Part shown: positions 14,971-22,276 of the stretch, one piece after another | How the letters are laid out: the number at the start of each line of letters is the position of its first letter | How positions within the stretch are numbered: the stretch's first letter is position 1 | Assembly (NCBI GenBank): GCA_001871815.1 | Contig: MNVP01000008.1 | Coordinates: 1-28,486 of the forward strand | DNA from: Candidatus Omnitrophica bacterium CG1_02_40_15 | GTDB lineage: Bacteria > Omnitrophota > Gorgyraeia > Gorgyraeales > Gorgyraeaceae | Length of the DNA stretch: 28,486 nucleotides | Direction of reading: 5' to 3' | Program-made: the position numbers and the translations under genes | Notes under the pieces: model-generated | Told to the model about the DNA's origin: nothing | The model's input: only the letters and a program-made list of their open reading frames with translations | Database searches by the model: none

Positions 14971-16239
14971 TTATTTAATAATCAGGCTTATTGTTCTTTG
15001 GCTGGAGCCTGAATTTTTATTAATGGTATCTTTGGCATTTATGCCAAGTCTTTTTCTGTCTTCCGGGTTATTCAATAGGAATCTTATAGCTGAATAAAGC
15101 CCTTCCTTGTTATCTACTTCTATGCCTGAAACATTTTCCAGAAATATTTTTGTCACATCATGAAAATTAAAAGTATATCTGCCGAATATTATCGGTTTCC
15201 CAAGGCTGGCTGGCTCTATTGGATTCTGCCCGCCTTTTTTAATAAGGCTGCCTCCCATAAACACTATATCTGAAGCAGAATACATAGATCTCAATTCGCC
15301 GATGATATCTAAAATAAAGACTGCCTCTTGGTTTAAGGTTTCAGGTTTAAGGTTTAAGGTTGATATTCTTACAGTTAGAAAATTATATCTCAATATAAGC
15401 TTTTCTATTTCTCCGGCGCGTTCTATATGGCGCGGCGCAATAAGAAGCCGAATATTATCATGCTCCTTTTTTAATCTCGCGAAACAATCTATTATAGCCT
15501 CTTCCTCTCCTTTGTGCGTGCTGCCTGCAATAATTAAAATCTCGTTTTCATTAAGATTTAACTTTTTTCTGAGTTCTGTTCTTTTAGTGTCAAAATTTAA
15601 GAGAGGGATATCAAATTTCAGATTGCCTGTTACAAAGACCTTTTCTTTTTGCGCGCCGAGAGCAATAATCCTCTTTGCGTCCTGGGCTGACTGCATTAAT
15701 ATAAGAGAAAATTTCTTCAGAAGACCTGATATGAAAAATTTACCTTTTTTATATCTTGAATAAGACCTGTTTGAAATCCTTCCGTTCGCTAATATAAGCC
15801 TTGAACCTGCTTTGTAAAGCGAAAGTATCAGGTTCGGCCATAGTTCTGTTTCCATAGAAATAAATATCTCTGGCTTAACCGTTTTCACAACTCTATCTAC
15901 TATAAAACTTATATCAAACGGAAGAAAAAACACGCCTTCATTCCCGCTAGCTATGGTTTTAGCGACCTTATTCCCGGTATGGGTAACGGTTGAAAAAAGA
16001 AGTGTGTGCGACGGGAATGCTCTTCTCAAAAGAGGCGCCAGGATACCTGCTGCTTTAACCTCTCCAACGCTTACAGCATGCACCCAGATAATTTTGGTTT
16101 TTGAACAAACAGATTTTATCTTTTCAGGCAGTAACCCAAATCTATCTTTCATGCCATATCTATAACGCCTTGTAACCACAAAATACGGCAGGTAAAATAT
16201 ACCGAAAATTATAAATGCGAGATTATATATAATTCTCAT
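14971..16239 (-). CDS. waaA: KDO transferase
   Basis: WaaA adds 3-deoxy-D-manno-octulosonic acid to lipid IVA at the inner membrane. The 422-residue length is normal. The N-terminus has a membrane anchor (IIYNLAFIIFGIFYLPYFVV). It is followed by the family motif KIIWVHAVSVGEVKAAGILA and then by FISMETELWPNLI, ILANGRISNRSYSRY and IIAGSTHKGEEE. The donor site has SDIVFMGGSLIKKGGQNPIE and LGKPIIFGRYTFNF. A heptamer array is inserted in frame around residues 290-302 and adds STLNLKPETLNQEA. It is the third gene of the murI-queD-waaA group, separated from queD by an inverted heptamer array. Confidence 0.95.
   Translation of the reverse strand: MRIIYNLAFIIFGIFYLPYFVVTRRYRYGMKDRFGLLPEKIKSVCSKTKIIWVHAVSVGEVKAAGILAPLLRRAFPSHTLLFSTVTHTGNKVAKTIASGNEGVFFLPFDISFIVDRVVKTVKPEIFISMETELWPNLILSLYKAGSRLILANGRISNRSYSRYKKGKFFISGLLKKFSLILMQSAQDAKRIIALGAQKEKVFVTGNLKFDIPLLNFDTKRTELRKKLNLNENEILIIAGSTHKGEEEAIIDCFARLKKEHDNIRLLIAPRHIERAGEIEKLILRYNFLTVRISTLNLKPETLNQEAVFILDIIGELRSMYSASDIVFMGGSLIKKGGQNPIEPASLGKPIIFGRYTFNFHDVTKIFLENVSGIEVDNKEGLYSAIRFLLNNPEDRKRLGINAKDTINKNSGSSQRTISLIIK
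15330..15364. repeat. Heptamer array of the GGTTTAA type inside waaA
   Basis: Five units, GGTTTAA, GGTTTCA, GGTTTAA, GGTTTAA and GGTTGAT, are read in frame on the minus strand as LNLKPETLN. The unit is the same as in the intergenic array at 7091-7118, in the same orientation relative to its gene pair or its complement. Confidence 0.8.
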
Positions 16240-16247
16240 AGAATTCA

Positions 16248-16336
16248 GCTATAAGCTTTAAGTTTTAAGCTGTAAGCTATGGATTCAAAAAGGTTTTTAT
16301 TTTTTAGCTTATAACTTAAAACTTACGACTTATAGC
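16248..16336. repeat. Heptamer inverted array, copy 3
   Basis: The left arm (16248-16278) has the units GCTATAA, GCTTTAA, GTTTTAA and GCTGTAA. A 27-base spacer separates it from the right arm (16306-16336). I count 26 of 31 matching positions. The right arm runs into the last codons of queD (stop at 16330). Confidence 0.85.
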
Positions 16337-16704
16337 TTTTCATAATAAGTCGCGCAGGAGGTGTCTGACTCCCACACGGATACTGACTTTAGAATCAGGC
16401 CTTTTTCTTTGATGGAGCTCTTGAGCTTAGCGTAGATAAAACCTGCTATATTTTCTGCTGAGGGATTTTGTTTTTTAAAGATATCCAGCTTATTAAGGTA
16501 AACGTGGTCTAATTTTTTAAGGACTATTTTTAATCTGGCTTTGAGCAAAACAAAGTCAACTGATATCCCTATATCATTCAGGCTGTCTTTCTGGAATATT
16601 GCTTCCACCTTCCAGCTATGGCCATGCAATTCCTCGCATTTACCTTTATACCCTATAAGGTTATGGGCGCTCGAAAATCCTCCTTTTATTAAAATCTCAT
16701 ACAT
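16330..16704 (-). CDS. queD: QueD/6-pyruvoyl-tetrahydropterin synthase family protein
   Basis: This 124-residue zinc enzyme has the family pattern. The first zinc His is in GGFSSAHNL, the catalytic Cys and the two further His are in GKCEELHGHSW, and DHVYLN follows. The late Glu is in SVWESDTSCATYYEKL. QueD makes 6-carboxytetrahydropterin for queuosine and deazaguanine synthesis. PTPS-type relatives make pterins, and the short bacterial form with Cys in the EELHGH loop fits QueD best. No other queuosine genes are in the window. The start overlaps the end of murI by eight bases. The last codons come from a heptamer array. Confidence 0.85.
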   Translation of the reverse strand: MYEILIKGGFSSAHNLIGYKGKCEELHGHSWKVEAIFQKDSLNDIGISVDFVLLKARLKIVLKKLDHVYLNKLDIFKKQNPSAENIAGFIYAKLKSSIKEKGLILKSVSVWESDTSCATYYEKL

Positions 16705-17509
16705 AATTTGCCCTTTTAGCTTTGCTGATCTTTGCGCCTAAAAACTTTTCTCCCACCCTCACAAAATGCTCAACTGCGTCTGTTGCAAAAAATCTGTGGC
16801 GCGGCTTTCTGGCTCCTTCGCGCAATGCGCCAAAACTCATCAGGATATTATAAACCTCGTCTGCCACTGAACTTGCGGAATCAATTATCTTCACGCCTTT
16901 ACCTACGGCCTTTGAAATCATGGGTTTCAAAAGAGGATAATGAGTGCACCCTAAAATCAAGGTATCTATCTTTCCAGCCATAAGCGGCTTAAGGTATTTT
17001 TTAACAATACTAAATGTAATCTCTTCCTTTAACCAGCCTTCTTCCACAAGAGGCACAAATAAAGGACACGCCTTTGACACCACCTCTATATCTTTGGAGA
17101 AATGCTTTATTTCTTTTTCATATGCCTTGCTCCTTACTGTGGTATACGTGCCTATAATACCTACTTTATTATTTCTTGTTATCTGGACAGCCTTTTCAGC
17201 ACCTGGCTTGATAACGCCCACTATCGGAATGCTGAATCTTTCTCTTAAGGTATCCAGGCTTGTGCTTGAAACAGTATTGCAGGCAACAACGATAAGCTTA
17301 ACCTTAAATTTCATCAGAAAATCCGCATTCTCAACTGCAAATCTTTTTATTGTCTCAGGGGATTTTGTGCCATACGGGACCCTGGCAGTATCCCCAAGAT
17401 ACACAATCTCTTCATTAGGCAGCCTCTTAAATATCTGCTTAACTACAGTAAGCCCCCCTACCCCTGAATCAAATATACCTATAGGCCTATCTTCCAGATG
17501 CATAGTCAC
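16697..17509 (-). CDS. murI: Glutamate racemase
   Basis: MurI converts L- to D-glutamate for peptidoglycan. The 270-residue protein starts with the substrate motif IGIFDSGVGGLTVVKQI and has YLGDTARVPYGTKSPETI. Both catalytic cysteines are present, in VVACNTVSS and LGCTHYPLL, and the end has the usual IIDSASSVADEVYN. The first possible start is GTG at 17509. An ATG two codons later is equally likely, and neither has a strong Shine-Dalgarno sequence. The gene heads a murI-queD-waaA operon with a promoter about 110 bases upstream. A perfect 45-bp palindrome ends six bases before the GTG codon. It is thus likely to form a hairpin close to the ribosome binding site. Confidence 0.96.
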   Translation of the reverse strand: MTMHLEDRPIGIFDSGVGGLTVVKQIFKRLPNEEIVYLGDTARVPYGTKSPETIKRFAVENADFLMKFKVKLIVVACNTVSSTSLDTLRERFSIPIVGVIKPGAEKAVQITRNNKVGIIGTYTTVRSKAYEKEIKHFSKDIEVVSKACPLFVPLVEEGWLKEEITFSIVKKYLKPLMAGKIDTLILGCTHYPLLKPMISKAVGKGVKIIDSASSVADEVYNILMSFGALREGARKPRHRFFATDAVEHFVRVGEKFLGAKISKAKRANYV

Positions 17510-17514
17510 CGCTG

Positions 17515-17559
17515 AATTTATACTTCCGAAGTGTAAATTACACTTCGGAAGTATAAATT
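17515..17559. repeat. 45-bp perfect palindrome in the murI leader
   Basis: Arms of 22 bases (17515-17536 and 17538-17559) flank one A. The inner part is ACTTCCGAAGTGTAA. It lies directly before the murI start and replaces any usual ribosome binding site. The RNA hairpin could influence murI translation. Confidence 0.95.
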
Positions 17560-17583
17560 GGTTAAGGAATTCATGAATTAGTA

Positions 17584-17606
17584 TATAGGAACAAATTGTT
17601 CCTATA
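17584..17606. repeat. 23-bp perfect palindrome in the murI leader
   Basis: The arms TATAGGAACAA and TTGTTCCTATA flank one A. It lies downstream of the -10 element on the minus strand, so it is an early transcript hairpin or a dyad operator. Confidence 0.85.
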
Positions 17607-17619
17607 CATATTCTTTGTA

Positions 17620-17648
17620 ATTATACCCCAATCCACGCGCCTATTCAA
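17620..17648 (-). promoter_or_regulatory. Sigma70-type promoter for murI-queD-waaA
   Basis: On the minus strand TTGAAT (17648-17643), a 17-base spacer and a perfect TATAAT (17625-17620) form a strong-looking promoter. It starts directly after the terminator of the upstream ROK gene. Confidence 0.7.
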
Positions 17649-17649
17649 T

Positions 17650-17685
17650 ATATAAAAACCGCGTCCCAAAATTTCGGAACGCGGT
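17650..17685 (-). terminator. Intrinsic terminator after the ROK gene
   Basis: On the minus strand ACCGCGTTCC (17685-17676) pairs with GGGACGCGGT (17667-17658) with one mismatch. TTTTTATAT follows. It ends transcription 34 bases past the ROK stop codon. Confidence 0.85.
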
Positions 17686-17718
17686 CAAAAAAGCCCCTAT
17701 ATATTTAAACCCAGATTT

Positions 17719-18960
17719 TTAAGCTTGAATAAACACATTCCTTATAATAACACTTGCTGCGCCTAACGCCACAGAATCTTCTCCAAGCTTTGCAGGTATT
17801 ATTTTAACAACATTTGCAGGCTCTTCAAATGCCCATTTCCTGATGGTTCTTCTTAATGGCTCCAAAAATAGGTTTCCTGCTTTTTCAATGCCACCGCCTA
17901 TAATCACTATTTCTGGATTGAATAAATTAACAAGATAAGCTACCCTTATGCCCAAATTAACAGAGGCATCTTCTAAAAGCTCTATTGCAAGTGTATCGCC
18001 GGATTTAGCAGCTTCTATTATATTCTCTGTTACTAAATTATCTAAGTTGTTACTGCAAAATTCAATTATACTAGATTGGACGTCTTCCTCTTTTATTAAT
18101 TTTTTTGCCTGATTTACAAGGCCTAAATCCAAGCCTGTAGAAAGCAAAAAAGAAATGTTCTTTGAAAACTGCAAATACTCTCCATTCGGAGGCGGATAAT
18201 TAATTCTCAATTCTCCCGCGCTGCCAGTAGCCCCGCAATACATAGACCCTTTTATAATAATGCCGCTCCCAACATCAGAATACATATAGATTACATCTTC
18301 TACGTTCATGGGCAAAGCATGCATCTTTTCCCCAAAGGCAGCGAAAGTAGCATCATTGCCTACAAAAGCAGGGAATCCAAATTTCTGTTCAATTCTATTT
18401 TCTATAGCTGTATAATTCACGCGCATTCCATTCTTTGTCATATCTCTTACCGTGCCAAAATTATCATCTATTACGCCGCCTATACCTATACCAACGCCTT
18501 TAACCTTATCTTTCTGTATTTCCTTTTTATTTAATAACTCTTCTATTACATCTAAAGATGCGTCTATAAGTTTATTTATGTTTTCCTTTGGCCTAAACTT
18601 TTTAATTTTATTTATCACATTGCCTGCAAGATTTGTAACCAACCCAACCATGTTTGCGCCGCTAGCATCCATATGTCCAATATCCAAGCCTATTGCATAA
18701 CCGCTTGCCTCATTTAATTTAACTAGCACTGGTTTTCTTCCTCCTGTGGAAGATTCCATCCCACCCTCTAATACTAATTTCTTATTAATATAATTAGTTA
18801 TATAATTTGAGATGGTAACTATATTAAGATCCGTAACCTTTGAGATATCAGCCCTTGTAAGGGGGCCATTTCTACGGATAAGTTCAAGTATAGAAAAGTT
18901 TTTTCTTTCGTGGTCTGAAAGTAAATAATTTTCAAAAACTGAATCTTTTTTAATAGACAT
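17719..18960 (-). CDS. ROK family transcriptional regulator
   Basis: This 413-residue protein has an N-terminal winged helix (SILELIRRNGPLTRADISKV, then TISNYITNYINKKLVLEGGM with TGGRKP) and a ROK domain. The ROK part shows IGLDIGHMD, VGIGIGGVID, the Asp of NDATFAAFGE, YMYSDVGSGIIIKG and VIIGGGIE. The zinc-binding C-x-CG-x2-GC motif of NagC and XylR-type proteins is missing. CGATGSAGELRINYPPP stands where the GHxxx and cysteine segment should begin. It may thus sense sugar without zinc. GAGGAG five bases before the ATG supports the start. It lies 17 bases after a PilZ gene and close to the GH94 and sugar-binding genes, which it may regulate. Confidence 0.85.
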   Translation of the reverse strand: MSIKKDSVFENYLLSDHERKNFSILELIRRNGPLTRADISKVTDLNIVTISNYITNYINKKLVLEGGMESSTGGRKPVLVKLNEASGYAIGLDIGHMDASGANMVGLVTNLAGNVINKIKKFRPKENINKLIDASLDVIEELLNKKEIQKDKVKGVGIGIGGVIDDNFGTVRDMTKNGMRVNYTAIENRIEQKFGFPAFVGNDATFAAFGEKMHALPMNVEDVIYMYSDVGSGIIIKGSMYCGATGSAGELRINYPPPNGEYLQFSKNISFLLSTGLDLGLVNQAKKLIKEEDVQSSIIEFCSNNLDNLVTENIIEAAKSGDTLAIELLEDASVNLGIRVAYLVNLFNPEIVIIGGGIEKAGNLFLEPLRRTIRKWAFEEPANVVKIIPAKLGEDSVALGAASVIIRNVFIQA

Positions 18961-18977
18961 AAAATCTCCTCAAGAAA

Positions 18978-19313
18978 TCAATTCGCAATAGACAACCTAT
19001 TAATATTTTCATCAAACTCAAGCGCAATGCCATCTCTTTCAACTCTTATAACCCTTGCTTTTCCTATTAGACGGGAAAATGGAAAATCTCTCGCATCGTC
19101 TCTTAAAACTGACATAGAAATATGTAAGTTATCATAGGGCTTTATTCCTTTAGTGTCTAAATCTCTTATATAGGCACCACTATAACTCACATTCGCAGTG
19201 ATCCCATCGCTTGTTTCCTCTTTTCCGTCACTTAAAACACATCTGAGCTTGGTAGGAAAAAATAACTCTAATCGCTTAGATCTTCTTTTCTCTGTAAAAT
19301 CGATTGGCCTCAT
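18978..19313 (-). CDS. Single-domain PilZ protein, predicted c-di-GMP receptor
   Basis: This 111-residue protein carries the two PilZ signatures: R-x3-R in KRRSKRLEL and N-x-S-x2-G in ANVSYSGAYI. A hydrophobic beta-barrel core (NLHISMSVL, LIGKARVIRVERDGIALEFD) follows. It is predicted to bind c-di-GMP in the cytoplasm and act on a partner. No partner domain is fused. GGGAG lies about 11 bases before the ATG. A perfect TATAAT is present on the minus strand at 19357-19352, but I found no -35 box at the usual spacing. The ROK gene follows after 17 bases and is probably co-transcribed. The window also contains two c-di-GMP riboswitch aptamers, so the signal is used here in more than one way. Confidence 0.85.
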   Translation of the reverse strand: MRPIDFTEKRRSKRLELFFPTKLRCVLSDGKEETSDGITANVSYSGAYIRDLDTKGIKPYDNLHISMSVLRDDARDFPFSRLIGKARVIRVERDGIALEFDENINRLSIAN

Positions 19314-19426
19314 TTTCTTTCTATCTCCCTTTAAATTATAAATTCAGTTTTATTATACTATATCACATTTTTTTAAATTTGCAAAGCTTTTTTTAAAGAT
19401 TTAAATTGCATATATTCTTCTTATCC

Positions 19427-22060
19427 TTAGCTTAACGTTACCTCTACAGAATGAGCTCCGCTTTTAAAAGGGACGATAAGATTCCCCTCTATTTCTTTTC
19501 CGTCAACAATCATTTTAGCTACGCCTGTGCCCTTTTTATGTCCTGGATTATAAATAGATACTTTATATCTAGCGCCTCTAAAATCTAACGCTATAGAGCA
19601 CTTCTCCCATTCGGCTTGGGATGGAAGACATGGGTCTATTCTCAACCCTTTAGTTTCGCCCCGCACGCCCATTACATAACGCTCAAACAGTAATCTTGTC
19701 CAGACGGCAGAACCCGTAAGCATAGGATATTCTGCCCGGCCAGCTAGGTTTACATTGTCTGATGAGATATAATATTCAGGAAGCCATGGTGGAATCATTG
19801 CCTCAGTTTGCTCATGATTTAATGGGTTGATTCCATCCCATACCTTAAAAGCGTCATCCGGCCTTTTTAATCTCAGCATAGCATACATCCAAAAAAGATT
19901 AGCGTGGTTAAATATGGAGTTATTTTCTTTAGTACCAGGGGCAAAACCTGTGATCCTGCCTATCTTTTTATCAAACTTTGTATAAGGAGGGTAATTTAAT
20001 TTATATCCGCCTACTTTTTTGTCATGCAAATATTTATTAACTGAATCTATTACAATATCTATCTTTTTGCCATCAGCCACACAAGACATTATAGAAAAAG
20101 ACTGCGGCATTAGATATATCATAAAATCTTCTTTTTTATTGCTAAATATAGTATCTACAGGCTTGCTTTCTCTATCAAAATAACCAACGTAATATTCACC
20201 ATTCCATGCCGTATCATTTATTCTTTTTTTCATAATAACTGCTTTTTCTCTCAAATCTGCGATTAATTTTGAAACCTTGACTCTAATCTTTTCTCCAGAT
20301 ACACAGTTATCAACAATTTCAAGATAACTATCTAACCTTTTAATTTTTTGCTTCCAAGAAAGTTTATTGTCTCCTATCAATAAACTTACCTCTTTAAAAA
20401 TCCCTACTTCATCAACATTAAGAGAACCTTGCATCTTTTCTAAATAATCCGCTAATTCATTTAAATCCTGAACCAATCCCATAGAAAAAGTAACGCTTTC
20501 GCCTTTTACCTGGTCAACTGCATCATTCCAATCAGCTCGCTTGATATTAAGAAGCCCATTCTTGCCTGCATCGAAATACATAGTTAAAAGCTGAATTAGT
20601 AAATGTTCCAGAATGGAGCCTGTCGCATCTACGCCTTTCTTAGTCTTTGCATTTCCTATGTCGCCTAGTTTCCACTTATCATCTTTCTTGTCTCCGCGAT
20701 GAATATAAATATCGCGAAAATATTTTATTCCATCTTTTAATAAAAATTTTATATCTCCAAGCTGTTCTGCATAGAAAAGCGCGGTCTGCGTAGTCCAATA
20801 AGGGTGATCACACCATAGCCCATTTGTTTCATCAGAGCCAAATTTTTTTGTCCTTGCAAAAAATCTGGTAGCGTTTGTTCCGTCAAGCCGGATTCCAGTT
20901 AAGGTATAATTCAAATATCCCTCGACTTCAAAAAAACCTAATAAAATCATGCCCAGCATATCCTGCCATATCTCGCGCCAGCCGCTGAAATCTGACCCAT
21001 AATCAAACTGCGGATGGCCTGTATTTCCAAACCAAAAACGCATTGACAGCTGATATAGCCACCATTTATTCCAGGAAATATTAAAATCTTTACTGTGAGT
21101 CTTTATAATCTTTTTTACTGCCTGCCTCTGCCAGAAATCTATTAATTTCTCTTTGGCCAGCTTTATCCCTTCGTAGTTATATTTTTTGGTATATGTTTTT
21201 ATCTTTGACCTTTCAAGAACAACCCCATTGATAATTCCAAAACATACGCTTTGCCCAGGCCTAAGCTTAACATCAGAAAATTCTATTGCGCCTACTGCTT
21301 CTTTTCCTAAAGTATTATATTTTGGCCTTATCTTTGATGATAGAGAAAGCGGTTCGCTCCATCTATAATGCGGCCCTAAAAAAGTCTCCCTGTCAGAATA
21401 AAAATAATCCCCTTTTTCCCCTTCAGATGAAGATGCGTGCATAAAATAACATATATCGCTGGAATCTGTATCGCCCTCAACCCACTCTAACCCAGGATAT
21501 ATAATGATAGTTGAACTTGCTTCATCATGTATAGATTTATTGTAGAGCCTCACCACATCCCTGTGATACTCGGCATAACTGCGGCTCCCTCCAAAAATTG
21601 GCACTGTGGGTATTATATCAACTGTCTGCGCATGTTTTCCTATATTGGTTAATTCCACTAACCATAACTCAACAGTATCGCCTATTGGAACAAATACTGT
21701 TATCTTGCCGCATAGTTTAACAGCGTCTGTTTTATTTTCCAAAGATACATAGCCAAGCCCGAATGTAGCTGTAAATTCTTTTGGCTCAATCTTTCTCGCA
21801 GGAGCGTAATTAATGGGCCAAAGAGCGCCTGATTCTAGCCTCACCCAGATTACCCTTCCTTGATCCTTCGGGAAATTCGGGCCATCAAATTCTCCGAACA
21901 TCCTTGTATAATCAATCCCAGAAAACCCGCGCAAAAACTGATCTGAAACAGAAAAAAACTGAGGCCCTGTAGCCATCATAGTCACAAAAGGCAACGGCAG
22001 ACAGTGAGCCTTTTTAATTACGCATTCCCCTTCTTCATTAAAAGTCCATAATTTACCCAT
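19427..22060 (-). CDS. GH94-like (former GT36) glycoside phosphorylase
   Basis: The 877-residue protein fits the cellobiose phosphorylase-like group: an N-terminal beta-sandwich (to about residue 290), then an alpha/alpha barrel and a C-terminal sheet. Family landmarks are YGSDFSGWREIWQDMLGMIL, WCDHPYWTTQTALFYAEQLG and the acid Asp in RADWNDAVD near residue 513. EAMIPPWLPEYY, LTGSAVWTRLLFERYVMGV and GLRIDPCLPSQ follow near the end. Phosphorylases of this type split beta-glucosides with phosphate and conserve the bond energy. The substrate is not determinable. No signal peptide is seen, so it is cytoplasmic. GGGA sits five bases before the ATG. It is likely linked to the sugar-binding lipoprotein gene upstream, although a hairpin lies between them. 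Confidence 0.85.
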   Translation of the reverse strand: MGKLWTFNEEGECVIKKAHCLPLPFVTMMATGPQFFSVSDQFLRGFSGIDYTRMFGEFDGPNFPKDQGRVIWVRLESGALWPINYAPARKIEPKEFTATFGLGYVSLENKTDAVKLCGKITVFVPIGDTVELWLVELTNIGKHAQTVDIIPTVPIFGGSRSYAEYHRDVVRLYNKSIHDEASSTIIIYPGLEWVEGDTDSSDICYFMHASSSEGEKGDYFYSDRETFLGPHYRWSEPLSLSSKIRPKYNTLGKEAVGAIEFSDVKLRPGQSVCFGIINGVVLERSKIKTYTKKYNYEGIKLAKEKLIDFWQRQAVKKIIKTHSKDFNISWNKWWLYQLSMRFWFGNTGHPQFDYGSDFSGWREIWQDMLGMILLGFFEVEGYLNYTLTGIRLDGTNATRFFARTKKFGSDETNGLWCDHPYWTTQTALFYAEQLGDIKFLLKDGIKYFRDIYIHRGDKKDDKWKLGDIGNAKTKKGVDATGSILEHLLIQLLTMYFDAGKNGLLNIKRADWNDAVDQVKGESVTFSMGLVQDLNELADYLEKMQGSLNVDEVGIFKEVSLLIGDNKLSWKQKIKRLDSYLEIVDNCVSGEKIRVKVSKLIADLREKAVIMKKRINDTAWNGEYYVGYFDRESKPVDTIFSNKKEDFMIYLMPQSFSIMSCVADGKKIDIVIDSVNKYLHDKKVGGYKLNYPPYTKFDKKIGRITGFAPGTKENNSIFNHANLFWMYAMLRLKRPDDAFKVWDGINPLNHEQTEAMIPPWLPEYYISSDNVNLAGRAEYPMLTGSAVWTRLLFERYVMGVRGETKGLRIDPCLPSQAEWEKCSIALDFRGARYKVSIYNPGHKKGTGVAKMIVDGKEIEGNLIVPFKSGAHSVEVTLS

Positions 22061-22081
22061 CTATTCCCTATCTGTGCAATG

Positions 22082-22112
22082 AAACAACTGCGCATCCTTT
22101 GTAAAGTTGTTT
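22082..22112. repeat. Decayed relative of the 6240 palindrome
   Basis: AAACAACT (22082-22089) and AGTTGTTT (22105-22112) keep the outer arms of the 43-bp palindrome at 6240-6282, and TTTGTAAAGTTGTTTTAA matches its right side. The middle no longer pairs. It lies just before the ribosome binding site of the GH94 gene. Confidence 0.55.
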
Positions 22113-22136
22113 TAACTCAAAATTTTGGTTTAAAGT

Positions 22137-22176
22137 AAAACCGCGTAAGTTGCCGTTAGGTAGCCTACGCGGTTTT
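22137..22176 (-). terminator. Hairpin between sugar-binding protein and GH94 genes
   Basis: Perfect 11-base arms, AAAACCGCGTA (22137-22147) and TACGCGGTTTT (22166-22176), enclose an 18-base loop. On the minus strand the arm ends in TTTT followed by ACTTT, so it could work as a partial terminator. Two weaker stems (22180-22215 and 22224-22250) lie beside it. Confidence 0.5.
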
Positions 22177-22276
22177 CAAGAAAATCACCTTCGGCGATAA
22201 CTTTAAGCGATTTTCGCAGGGGCATAGGAAAGTGTTTTATGTTTTCCTATACCATAAAAAACTTTTGTATTTTAGA

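Noticed and set aside
16944..17576. 210-codon plus-strand frame opposite murI
   Set aside because: The minus strand carries an intact glutamate racemase with both catalytic cysteines. The plus-strand product has no recognisable motif.
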